DNA from: Epiperipatus broadwayi
Lineage: Eukaryota; Onychophora; Udeonychophora; Euonychophora; Peripatidae
Direction: 5' to 3'
DNA: 64,000 nt
Assembly (NCBI GenBank): GCA_028023455.1
Contig: JAQFVV010006215.1
Span: 3,083,230 to 3,147,229 of the forward strand
A program made the position numbers and the translations under genes. Positions 53,001 to 63,945 of this stretch are shown in pieces. The notes under the pieces were generated by a model. The model was not told where the DNA came from. It was given only the letters and a program-made list of their open reading frames with translations, and did no database searches. Positions within the stretch are counted from its first letter, which is position 1. Every line of letters begins with the position of its first letter.

Positions 53001-53807
53001 ACAAATGTTTTTAAATAGCCTTTCTAACATTCAAGCAAAAAAAAAAAAAGAAAGAAAATACTCATCTTGGACTAAAAAAAGGAAAATATAAGGACAAAAG
53101 TAAATAATAAAAAATAAATGGATTAAAATTTCTAAAACATGATCTGAATAATTGAAGATCCTTATTTGGTTTTATATAAAACACAGAAACTATTTTAAAA
53201 AAATACTGATTTTTAATTAATTTTGTACTTTTAACTTAATATATCTTGTTTTGTAAACTAGTTTTGATAGAAAATAATAATGGGTTGTGTAGATATCTCG
53301 CGCTGCTTCATGCAAAAGCAGAAAGAATCTTTTTCTTTGTGTATAAACACACAATTGTTAATATATTTGGTGAGAAATAAAACACAGTATTCAATCCTCC
53401 AGACAAAATTAGTGCAATTAAAGAAATGCCACATTCATTTGTTAGCAAACAACTGGACATTTTTTGGAATTTATATTATTAATAATTCTGAGCACATTAC
53501 ATGTTCTTCCCAATGCATATCAGCCATCACATGAAAAAGTATTACATCAACAATCAAACCAAGAACTTCTTCAGTAGCTATTGAAAAGTTTTGTTTTTTT
53601 TTAAATATAAGTGCAAAATAAATTAAAATCAATAAGTAATTTAAAATTATTCATGTTAAACAAATTTAAATTATTAAAAAAAAATCATTTTGTTATTACT
53701 TCTAAATTGTTATTTCTCTATGGATATTTAGATTTGACATAATTACAAAACAGCATCACATGATATAGTTTAATTTAAAATTGTACTTATATATTAGATC
53801 TGCTGCA
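50043..53807. other. AT-rich intergenic DNA, nothing recognised
   Basis: Only short ORFs with no recognisable domain, including a 63-codon frame near 50625 and an 84-codon frame near 53280. Short A/T runs throughout. No repeat of the families described here was found. Confidence 0.5.
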
Positions 53808-53953
53808 CATGTTTGCGATGGAGAATGCTATACCTTTCTCTTTTGGTGGGGGGGGGGCATGTTTGTGATGGCAGAATGCCGTAATTGTGACTTCTTAATA
53901 TGGCAGACCCTCTCCGCTGGAGAAAGGTACTGCATTCCGCCGTCACAAACATG
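53808..53953. mobile_element. GC-rich fold-back, 146 bp
   Basis: Left arm ACATGTTTGCGATGGAGAATG..ACCTTTCTC (53807-53840) pairs with right arm GAGAAAGGTACTGCATTCCG..CGTCACAAACATG (53920-53953). A third, direct copy of the arm start (CATGTTTGTGATGGCAGAAT) lies at 53859-53878 after a G10 run. It is much richer in G+C than its surroundings. Non-coding; family unknown. Confidence 0.6.
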
Positions 53954-53999
53954 GGTAGGCAATTCCCTTAAAATCTGCATTAACAACAGTAAAACATTT

Positions 54000-54860
54000 T
54001 GTGCCAGGCTGTTCTAGAGTCATATGTAAACATAAATAATTAAAGGGCATCAGATTGTGGTACAATTAAAACCTAGATTACTATTTCACTATTCACATTT
54101 ATCAGTTTAAACCATGCACTTTATGTTCCATCCAAAAGTTGTCAACAGTAAATTTTGAAGTCCAAGTCAACTTGCTTATCCAGTTATATAGGTACTAAAA
54201 TTTATAGTTGTTGATTTAGTGTCAGACTTAACATAACTAGACAAGCAGTTTAGCTTGGATTTAAAAAGTTCTCATGTGTTTAAATACTTTCAATTCACTT
54301 TTATCTACTTTTAATTGCTAAAAATATATGACAAGTGATTTACAAAGTATCAGTTCACAGATTCCAAATACCAGGAAAAACACTTTTCTGTGTAGACCCT
54401 AGGGAAGTTATAAATTACCAAATAATTTTTGTTTTTACTATGAAATTATATTTGTAGGGGGAAAGACAAATTTAAAACTTAGTAAGGAATATCCCAGCAA
54501 GTTTTGTGTGTCATCAAACTTTGTTAGTATACAAGGATTACATTTAGCAGTTTTAACTTGAGCTGATCTTTACTGGACTAGAAGCCCTCTGAGGTTTCTA
54601 TTTTAAGTTCTGGAAAAAAAATTAGAACCAAGTATTTAAATCCTTTTACACTAGTTCAGTAGCACTCTGAACTAAAAAAAAATGTTTATTTTTAGTGATA
54701 CTTTTATAATTTTAATGAAATATTTTTTTCTCTTTCTAGTAAAGGCTTAATTGTGAAGTGTGATTTTCATGAAAATTCCAATGTTTCTTTGATGGAACTC
54801 TGTCTCAAATGAACTTTTCTGTACAAAATCATTCTCAAATAAAAATTAATGAAAAAAAAA
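54000..54860 (+). other. Possible mRNA-like 3' end with poly(A)
   Basis: CTCAAATAAAAATTAATG followed by nine A at about 54836-54859 looks like a polyadenylated 3' end copied into DNA, or a genuine 3' UTR end. The preceding 800 bases are non-repetitive and non-coding. No ORF upstream could be tied to it. Confidence 0.25.
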
Positions 54861-55528
54861 GTAAGCTAGTAAAAGAATTCATTAATAAACTTGATTTTTT
54901 CAAGACCTAATATCATGGCAAAACATATTAGCCAAATTTCTAAATGCTCAAAACTTTATTTTTGAAAATTTTCAATTTAATGATTTTTTAACATTATCTT
55001 TTGATTTAAATCCATTTCTTCAAATTTGTAATGGATGTTGTCACATAACAATCCTATACAGCAGTTGGCTGCAAATCAAATATGTCAGATTTCTCTTGGC
55101 AACAATTCACTTAATAAATTTAGAAAAAAATGGATAGGGTAACCCAAAAACTTATGAGGAAGAACAGTGCCAATGAAAATATGTTGCCTGTAAGCACACT
55201 TCATGATAAATATTTATTTTTACTAAAAGTAAGTTCATATTTTTTACAATTATTGTCCAAATTGAAAAAAGTTGAGGAGGGAAATGTGTATAATGAATAG
55301 TTTGCTTTCAGTTTTCAAATGAGGGTTAATGTATAATACAAAAGCAAAGAAGTCAAGAGAAGTTTCTGTGGAAGGGAATTGTGTGAGGAAAAGCAAGAAA
55401 AATCTTATTGTTTATGTTATTCTAAAAAACAGGCAAAACTCACTATACGTATTGCCACACACAGCAAGCTAGAGTAATCAATGGATGCCAGAAGGCTTGT
55501 GCATAAAATCCCCATCTAGTGCCTACTC

Positions 55529-55588
55529 ATCCAATATCCCCAGACTAGTTCCTGAATTGTGGCCTTCGTCAGTGAGGAGCCTTGGATC
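55529..55588 (-). ncRNA. Decayed hammerhead (minus arm)
   Basis: CUGACGA at 55572-55566, helix I strands, palindromic ACUAGU and GUC all match the opposite arm. But the GAAA box reads GGAA and one side of helix II has changed (GCC to TTC), so the catalytic core and helix II are broken. Expected inactive. Confidence 0.65.
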
Positions 55589-55614
55589 TGAGAGCACTGC
55601 ACCTAAGCTCTCAG

Positions 55615-55673
55615 ATCCAAGGCTCCTCACTGACGAAGGCCACAAGCCAGAAACTAGTCTGGGGATATTGGAT
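55615..55673 (+). ncRNA. Hammerhead ribozyme, best copy
   Basis: Seen: C3-A9 is CUGACGA (55630-55636). Helix II is GGC/GCC (55638-55640 with 55646-55648), loop CACAA. G12-A15.1 is GAAA (55650-55653). Helix III is AC-UA-GU, a palindrome (55653-55658). H17 is C55659, predicted cleavage after it. Helix I is UCCUCA (55624-55629) with UGGGGA (55660-55665), an internal loop GGC/UA, then AUCCAA (55615-55620) with UUGGAU (55668-55673). Known: a type I fold with a minimal palindromic helix III is typical of Penelope-like elements and animal retrozymes, where it works as a dimer. Odd: A.A at 10.1/11.1. Activity inferred, not shown. Confidence 0.8.
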
Positions 55674-56412
55674 GAGTAAGCACTAGATGGGTATTTTATG
55701 CACAAGCCTTCTGGCATCCATTGATTACTCTAGCTTGCTGTGTGTGGCAATAGGTATAGTGAGTTTTGCCTATTTTAATAACAGTTATAAGCAAGCATAA
55801 GAAGTATTGATCATGTGATGTTTATTGGCTTATATTCTATTAAGAAACAAGTTCTCAATTATATATAGAAGAGATAAAAATACATAGTAATGTTGGAGTA
55901 ATTTATAACTTTAGTCATGACTAAATTAAATGCAACTTCATTTAATTGTACTGTAATAAGAGTGACTTTCTTGACTATCATGCATGGTCAATAATGGTCT
56001 TTCATGGCAGCAGAAGTAGAAGGGTCATTTCTTGGTGAATTGAAATTAAGATTTTAAGATGGATAGTTTGCATTTTATATTATTTAAGAGTTTTTATTAA
56101 TAACCTATCAATTATTGAGAAGAAAGGCAAGTATATATTTTTAATTAGCCCCATCATCACCAAAATGGCAAAATTGATCATTGTATATAATTGAATAGAA
56201 AGATCGATAAATAATGAAAAATAGAAATAATGAAGCAGATAAAATGAATCAATTTATGAATTTGGGTATGGCATAAATTCTGGATATGTAGCAATCTAAA
56301 AAACTTATTGAACATAAAGAAATAAGAATAAATAAGTGTTCGAATGTTTATATATATATGCAAGTTTTTGTTTTCATCACCGCATCTTTCATCTTTGATA
56401 TATATATATATT

Positions 56413-56765
56413 GCAAAGAAAACAAGTCATGTATCATGTGACTTAATTTAATAAGTTATTGTTCTTAAGACTTTGGTGACTTTATATTGCTAAAGCTATT
56501 AATATATGTTGTATCTGGACTTAGTTCAGTCCCATATAGCTATTTAAGTTAGATATCTGGATTTGAAGACATGACGTCTGAAAATTTCAAATTTTCTACT
56601 TAATAGTTAAACATGAGATAAAGGGCTGGGCTTGACCTGGTATTTTAAATCTAATGTTTGAATATCCTAGAGCTTCACTGATGAAAGCCAGAGCTAGAAA
56701 TTGGTCTGACAATAGGGATATTCTGAAAATATTGTTTTAAGAACTATTGACACATTCATTATATA
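56413..56765 (+). mobile_element. Repeat B, full-length copy
   Basis: It starts TTGCAAAGAAAACAAGTCAT then GTGACTTAATTTAATAAG (the same terminus as the 27991 palindrome), runs through the interior shared with 28325-28640, and ends after the ribozyme in TTGACACATTCATTATATA. About 350 bp, non-coding. It is flanked on both sides by about 48-bp copies of a TATATATGCAAGTTTTTG.. sequence (56350-56397 and 56759-56805). Confidence 0.8.
56672..56711 (+). ncRNA. Hammerhead, repeat B full-length copy (weakened)
   Basis: CUGAUGA at 56678-56684, helix II AGC/GCU with loop CAGA, GAAA at 56697-56700 and GGUC ending at 56706 are intact. Helix III is AU-UG-GU (one wobble) and helix I is poor (CUUCA against UGACA). 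Core bases are present but folding is probably impaired. Confidence 0.6.
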
Positions 56766-56975
56766 TATGCAAGTTTTTGTTTTTATTAGTGCATCTTTCA
56801 TTTTTAGCTTAATCCTATCATAAGCATCAGAGCATCTTTCATTTTTAGCTTAATCCTACCATAAGCATCAGAGCATCTTTCATTTTTAGCTTAATCCTAT
56901 CATAACCTTCCATCATCCAGAAATTAGACCAACCTCCCACATTATAGATACCTTTTAAATATATAATTTTTTTAA
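56759..56975 (+). repeat. Repeat C, copy 1, with 41-bp tandem triplication
   Basis: It aligns with 61350-61500: TATGCAAGTT, CATTTTTAGCTTAATCCTAT, CATAACC, ATCCAGAAATTAGACCAAC and TTATAGATA. A 41-bp unit starting GCATCTTTCATTTTTAGCTT is repeated three times here (starts 56791, 56832 and 56873) but is single at 61 kb. Non-coding. Confidence 0.75.
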
Positions 56976-56989
56976 GTAAGCCATATAGC

Positions 56990-58868
56990 GCATGTTACAA
57001 TTTAAGTTGTAATATGTAACATTACTTATCACTGTAAAAGAAATGTTCCATAGCTATATATATATTGAGCTTAGGGCTTAAATATAAAATGAAACATAAA
57101 TCATAGGCTTAGCATTCATAAGAGTCAGGCAGTTATCCACTAGTGGTAATGGTCATAATATGTAGTAAGAATAGTCTTTTTTATCATTTTAAACAATCTT
57201 TTGATAATCATCTGACAAACTATCTAATAATAATTTATTCACTTTCTAATCAATATGGAGTCAATTATGGGTTCACTATGAAAAAAATCCTTGATTTTTG
57301 TATGATATAAAAAGTTTCCAAGATTCCCCTAGCCCAGACTTGAAACTGTAAGTTATGGTTCAGATTGAATGATCTTTAATAATGTAATATTAGTTTTTAT
57401 TATTTATTCTATATATGCACAACATCATACATATATTGTAACACTTCTGTTACATAGCACACAATAACATAGTGTGTATGCACAAATATATATAAAGTTG
57501 AAAGGAAAAGTAGAAATAAACAGAAAAATTTTGTACATGTTTTTCTAAAGTTCCTGGAATAAAATAAAATCATAGTAAAAGATTAAATAATTTTGAATTT
57601 AAAATAGAATTTTATTATAAATAAATATTTAAAAAGATCTAATAAATATTTTTATTGAATTCTGATTTTGAAATTAAAAAACAAGCATGTATTATGATCA
57701 TAATTGTAAAAATTTATATTATCTATTTTTAAAAATCTTTGATAAAATTTTTAAAATGTAGCTTTTAATTAAAAGTGCTTTTGAAAAGATTAGAAAGATA
57801 AGAACAGTTTTCAATTGTGTTTTTGTCACTTCAGCAATCTAGCCATAAAAGAGTTAATAAAAAAATTATTTTAGTTTGGTTGTAGTTTTTAATTTTGGCT
57901 AGTAATATTTTGAGAAGAGAGTTGGCTAGCAGAGTTGGTGTTTGAAGAGTTTTACAGAGTTCTCATGAAGATCTAAAGAATGGCAAGTCAAAGGACTGCT
58001 ATAGTTCATGATGGAGTCTGAATTCACATGAATAAAGGATCAACTTCAAGTGTTTCATAACTACAAATGAGTTCTAGAAAATAGCTTGCTGGTCTAGGGT
58101 CTATCAAGTTCTGAACAGAAAGGGGACCATCAACAGTTTCCTGATTATACTCGATGATATTATCCAGAGAAAGCCTCAGATCAATGAATTAATTCATTAT
58201 ATGTATGCTGTGTCAGCTATATGCAGATAAACATATATGCAGCAGATGATGAGTAACATTATGTATAATGATAATGAAATTTTAAATAATTTCATAAAAA
58301 TGATATTTTTTAAACCGATATACTGTATTTCAATTTTAAAATGTTATAATCAAGAGTGATCTATGATAGTGATATATATATATACATATATATTGAGACT
58401 GATATATTTAAATAATTTCTATAGTGAAATGATATTTAAAATCTATATTTTTAAATTTAAAGATGTTTCTAATCAATCAACAAGAATCCTGTCAAGACTG
58501 ATTTTTTTTTTTACAGAAGGAGAAAGAAAATATTTGATTGACTATAAAAAGAGAGATTAATAATTTTTTTTTACATACACACATGTATGTGTAAATTTTA
58601 TGTATATTTTCCAAATGGAACAAAGTATGAAAGATATTTTTAATAATTCTATTATTCTGATAAATTCAAATATGATAAAAAAGTGAATTTCATTTATAGA
58701 ATTATGACAATATTAAATAGTAAATTATACCACACAGATGATATGTATATGTATTTGATGTAAAACTAGTATAAGGTATTCATATCATTTAAAAGTAATA
58801 ACTTAAGATTTTTATTTTATGGCAAGTCAAACATGTTCAGAAATTATTTGTTACATGTCTGTGTGCAA

Positions 58869-58915
<47 letters not shown>

Positions 58916-60621
58916 ATGAATGTCAAGTAAACACATATGTAATATTTAATCATTTTTTATTATTAAATGTCAATTGAAATAGATTCATTGTATATTATAA
59001 AACACGTCTGTGCAGATATATATGCATTTTATGTAAACCCTTTAGGGAGTATTATAAATCAATGTAATAACTTGAATTTTATATATTAATTATGTAAATA
59101 ACAATATGATAGTTTTTATTGTATGTTAATCAAAATAAGAAAGCTTATGTGTGTGTAACTTTATTCTAGAGATCTTAACTTCATTTTTTGATATTGTTAT
59201 TAATAAACTTGTATTCAATTGTTAAAATTATTATAATGACTTAATTCTAAATGGTTTTTAGATCTTATGTATTTGAATCATCTCTTGATCACAATAAGTT
59301 ATAAAGCATGTATTGTCTGAGCTAGATTTGAGCATAATGTCTGATGTATAAAAGATGTATATTATTGCTTAGGAGGATCCAGATATCCTGATTGGTGCTA
59401 AGAGTATATTCTTTAAAGCCCTTGCACTACATTTTATTTTAGTTTAGTCTCTATCAGAATTTAAGTTTATAGTTGGCCAGTACATTAATGGTACTAAGTG
59501 GCCAAAACATTGATGATCAGCATGTTTTAGTATTCCAGCATTATTGTTTTCATTGTTGTATATTCTTATGGATTAGACTTAAGTTTGTGCATCCAAATTA
59601 ATTGCCAAGCTACCAAAGGCTAAATATTTGGCCTGGTCTACAGTAAACCCATTGCAAATCCAGTCACAAGATTGACTGCTGATGTATTTTGATTATGAAT
59701 CTAATGCTTATGGATTTATAAATTTATAATGATACTTTAGTTACTCTAAAGGGATTAACTGGACTGATCTCTTGGAGATCTCTTGATCTCATGCTCTCTT
59801 TTAATATATAACATTCATCCTTTAATAATACTTTTATATATTTTTGATATCTTAATTTAATATCTTTTATATCTTAGATATAATCCATTATACTTTTTTA
59901 TTAAGTTTCATTATTTGAACTACTTATTATATGTTGGGGAAGATATTTACATCACCCCATGTTCATGCCAGGGTTGACCACCCATATCCCATCCTGTTGT
60001 AATATATATAAGTTAAACTAGTGAGATCTCATCTTTTGTACTAATCTTTTGTACAGTTCTTGATAATCACATTAATTTAATAATATATCATGTGATTCAG
60101 GTACTATTTTTTTACTTTCAAATTTCAATGCCATTGAAACATTTTTATCATAATTTCTTATTTATTTTGGAGTTGAGAACTAGTAATTACATTAAAAATC
60201 AGTTTATTAGAAGGATTTACATATTCTAAAAATTGTTTGGTTTTATCACTTTATACAAAACTTCCATTAAGTTAAATAATAAGTGGTTAATGGATAAAGA
60301 ATGGATAGTTAATTAATTAATATATGTGGATATATATCTATTCAATATATATAACAGAGTAATTTTGTAGTAGAATTGGAGGAAAAAAATCACATAATAG
60401 ATCATGTCAGATATCCATTTGTTTATCTGTCTTCTCTCATGTGTTGATATAGATGTCGCTGTATGTGCTTTAAATCGTGGAGACATATTGAAAAGGGCAA
60501 AAAACATAATTTGTCGAAAAAGGGTTTTATATGATAATTTTATAAATTTGTAATCTTTGTTGCTTGTATATATGTATTTTTAAACATATTTGACTATTGT
60601 ATCACTATATTATGGTTAATA
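56990..60621. other. AT-rich intergenic DNA
   Basis: No gene recognised. At about 59932-60110 (plus) a GC-richer block starts TGTTGGGGAAGATATTTACA and contains TATATATAAGTTAAACTAGT and GAGATCTCATC, which looks like an LTR U3/R segment, but I found no paired copy. The rest is simple AT-rich sequence. Confidence 0.4.
58872..58913. repeat. (AT)n microsatellite
   Basis: Twenty-one AT dinucleotides without interruption. Confidence 0.95.
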
Positions 60622-60672
60622 TCGATTACTATGACTTGCACTAGGTGGCACTATTGTCTGGAGAGTTTGCTA
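60622..60672 (+). mobile_element. Half copy of GGCAAAACT-terminus element
   Basis: CGATTACTATGACTTGCACT then AGGTGGCACTATTGTCTGGA and GAGTTTGC. It matches the right ends at 10001-10053 and 18518-18554. No left end nearby. Confidence 0.55.
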
Positions 60673-60954
60673 CCATTTAATCATATTATGTTGTGGTTGA
60701 GATTACATAATTTACTTTTCTAACGAAATAAATTTAAAACATTTTATATTTTATGATTTTTACTAACTTTTTAATTAAATCTGTAGTGGCTCAAAAAAAA
60801 AGGGAAGTAATAAAATCCACATTTATTAAAAAGGTAATGCTTTTGTTTAATCTACCGTTTGAGACAAAAATATTAAAGGTATTAATAATATTGTAATGCT
60901 CATAATGAAAGATCTAAGGTGTTTCAATATGATTAGTCAGTAAATAATAAGTTC

Positions 60955-61215
60955 CACTACCAAAAATTGATCAAAGAAATGTGAAAAAGATAAATGATCC
61001 CCTAGGTACCACCACTCATCAGTTGCCCAGAGCATAATTTTTTACCTATATCTTCACCATTTTTTCAGTATATATGTAGATAGCAAATTACTATAGTTTT
61101 ATTGATAGATTTCAAAATGACTACTTTGCAACGTTGATACAAATCACTTTATGGAAATATATTACTAACTTTTTACCTAAGCATTTATTAAGTTAGACAT
61201 TAGTTCTAGTTAATG
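60955..61215 (+). repeat. Dispersed repeat A, copy 3
   Basis: Weaker alignment to 13926-14440 and 14826-15150: GATAAATGATCCCCTAGGTA, CACCACTCATCAGTTGCCCA and TTTATTAAGTTAGACATTAG. It lacks the 182-bp insertion of copy 1. Confidence 0.5.
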
Positions 61216-61349
61216 GATAATATATTTGCAGAATATAGAGGTATTAATATCTGATTTCCTTGGCCATGATGACAGTTTTGATAACTTTCACTACACTACT
61301 CTTATGCAAGGTAAGAACTGGTTTCTACCCACTTAATATCTTGTGGAGG

Positions 61350-61500
61350 GGGCACATTCATTGTACTATAATATGTATTTGCAAGTTCTTTTTTATCAAT
61401 TCATTTTCACCTTCAGCTCAGTCCTATCATAACCATCAATCAATCCAGAAATCAGACCAACATCTTATGTTATAGATATGTTTAAGACATACAATTTTAA
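61350..61500 (+). repeat. Repeat C, copy 2
   Basis: TATTTGCAAGTTCTTTTTTA, CAGTCCTATCATAACCATCA, ATCCAGAAATCAGACCAACA and TTATAGATATG. The same order as 56759-56975 but with a single copy of the 41-bp unit. Confidence 0.65.
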
Positions 61501-63857
61501 AAACTTTCTGCAATCACATTTCTACTAAGTAGTTGACAATACTTAAGAGACAAAGTATAAATCTAAGTTGATTGACAGAATTAGATTAATTCATTTAATT
61601 CAAAAATTAGGGCTGACTTATTATAGAGATATTACAATTGTATTATCAGAAAAAGGATGATAAAAAGTAATAATGGACATACTCATCTTTAGAATTTTGA
61701 ATGCCTGAAAAAAAGATTTTCGACGAATAAACATTTCAAGACCAGCAAAAACAACAATGAAAATTTGAAATAACAGAATCTTCCATGATAAATACAAAAG
61801 ACAATTTTAAAATTTAAATAACGTTTAATTTCACTAAATAGAATTGTGGCAAAAATTGGGAATTAAATAACTTAGACTTGCCACCACATTCAATCTGAAG
61901 CTTACTGAACTTTTATGTTAAGCCTGAAACACACTCTCTTATAGTTTTTAAAATTTTGAAATGCATACGAACAATCATTGGTCACTCAGCAAGTGGGCAT
62001 GGGTGATACCTACCTTCCCTGCCCATGTTCCATGCTTTGATCAGAAACTATACTAGGTGATGCATTTGTTTTGATTAATTACATTGATGCATGATAACTT
62101 TGTTTCTTATAATTTCAAGTGTTGATTAAGTGGAACAGATACAGAAAACTTGTAGTTATTTTGAAATTTATTGTTTTATGCCAAACTATAATTTAGTCAC
62201 CCACAATGGTAGAAGAGTCTTGAAAATATCTGATGAAATAGAGTGTTCCAAGACAATTGGTAAAAAAAAAAATATTTTGTTTTGAATGTGGTTCAGCAAC
62301 CAGTTTGATTTGTTATGAAAGTCATATGATAATAAAAAAAGACGCCATTGTTTATCATAATACCATGAAACACAAGTCATTTAAGGACCCATTTTCTGCA
62401 AGTCTTTAAGAAGATGTGAAAATTTAACTTTCTTCAAGAAGTCATTGTAACAACAAAAAAATGGTATGTCGATGGTGATATCATAAGATGTGCAATGACA
62501 AGAAGATCATATAAAATTTGTTATATCCTTGATAAACATATGAAATCATTAACAGATGCCATTATAGCCACTTTAATTTTTCAGATTTATAAGGCCATTA
62601 ATATTTAAGGAAAATCTGAACCAATCTGTACATGTGTTCAGTCATCTTGGTAATTGATGTCAAATGTCTCAAAGCAATATACATTAAGCACTTTTGGCTA
62701 TGAATTCTCCTATAAAAGGTTTAATTTGTCATCAGGGATTTTTTTAATTCTCTTCACCAATTAGTAAGTTTTTACTCTGAAATAAGAATATGATAGGTGG
62801 TCTTTTTATGAATGTTTGTTTATAATCTTAATTTAAATTATACCATTTACATGTAGTCCCACATAAACATGTCATAACAACAGCCAGAACTTAAATAAAT
62901 TATTGAATTTGCAATCTATTGTCAAGATAGTATCTATAGATAATAGATGTTTGGCAGTGGCTACTAATTTTATGATCCTCACAGCAGTGATATCTTTTGT
63001 TGTATGTATCCCTAGAGTATCTTCTCTGATTAACTAAAGTTTAGCCAATTTCTATGATTCTTTAAGCATATTTGTAGTTTTTATCTGTTGTATGCCAAAG
63101 GCATGCTTTATTTACAGTCACCTGAAATAAAGCTGACTCAAATATGTTTTTATCCGCAGATTGCGGTCCTTCATGCCGTATATTAAAAGTGTCTTCCAAT
63201 ATTGCCTTGATAACATATAGATTTTATAGTTTATTTAGGCTTTGGCTGTTATTACATGAATTATACTTAGAATGCAACTAGTTATTACTAAGTAAGTTAT
63301 AGTTGATACAAACTTTGAAGCCATTATTCAAAATAACAATTTAGAAAGGGTGAGAATAATACTAGCAAAAATAAAGAAAACAAAATGTGTTAAGCTATTT
63401 AGTTAGCTTTTCTTTAAAATAATTCATATAATTTTTATAGATAGGTAAATAATAGTTTTTATCTTAATTATGGATAGGAAACATGATCATGAAGAGAGTG
63501 TAGATAGATGTTTGTGTTTAGAATAAATGTAAACACATACAAAACAAATATTTCGTTGTTTTATTATAAAAAAAAATAGTAATGTTAATGATTAATCTTA
63601 GTGATATAAAAATAATAAGAAAAAAATCATTTTGATTAATTAATATTTATTTTACAAAATTAACAAAGCTTATTTCTTTACACTTGAATGAGAAGCTATG
63701 AATAGGATACAATGTTAGAACATTGAATTACACACTAAGCGCTTTCGTAGTCTTTTGCCTCATATTCATAGCGGTACATGTGAGACTGCAGAACGAAAAA
63801 ATAGTGGCAAGGGAAAAAAAACAGTTTATGCAAAGCATATGCCAAATAGAACTGAGA
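61501..63857. other. Intergenic DNA, nothing identified
   Basis: AT-rich, with some coding-like composition at about 62200-62650 in several frames but frequent stops and no recognised domain. It may be an old unrecognised transposon. Confidence 0.4.
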
Positions 63858-63945
63858 TAGTCTAACCGTCAGTTGGTAGAGCATCCAAGCACTTGCAGGT
63901 CTCTCGCTATTGATGGAGTTATTTATTGCCGGAAATATTAGAATA
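63858..63945 (+). mobile_element. tRNA-like SINE head
   Basis: GTCAGTTGGTAGAGCATCCA is a good A box of tRNA type, followed by GCACTTGCAGGTCTCTCGCT where the B box should lie but is decayed. It differs from the 17 kb and 40 kb SINEs. It is not a functional tRNA: no acceptor stem closes it. Confidence 0.5.

Larger units (their letters stand above)
55432..55770. mobile_element. Palindromic ribozyme element with GGCAAAACT ends, 339 bp
   Basis: The ends AGGCAAAACTCACTATACG and its complement; arms of about 165 bp reverse complementary around AGAGCACTGCACCTAAGCTCT. Each arm holds a hammerhead module facing outward (plus 55615-55673, minus 55529-55588). The plus module has an intact core; the minus module reads GGAAC where GAAAC is required. 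Near-identical mirrored ORFs (MPEGLCIK...) on both strands are a by-product of the palindrome. Confidence 0.88.

Noticed and set aside
55485-55717. Two nearly identical ORFs on opposite strands (MPEGLCIK...)
   Set aside because: They are mirror products of the palindromic element; neither has a recognisable domain.
61266-61316. Signal-peptide-like first exon (MMTVLITFTTLLLCK then GTAAGA)
   Set aside because: It lies between dispersed repeat copies, and no partner exon or promoter is visible; most likely chance.
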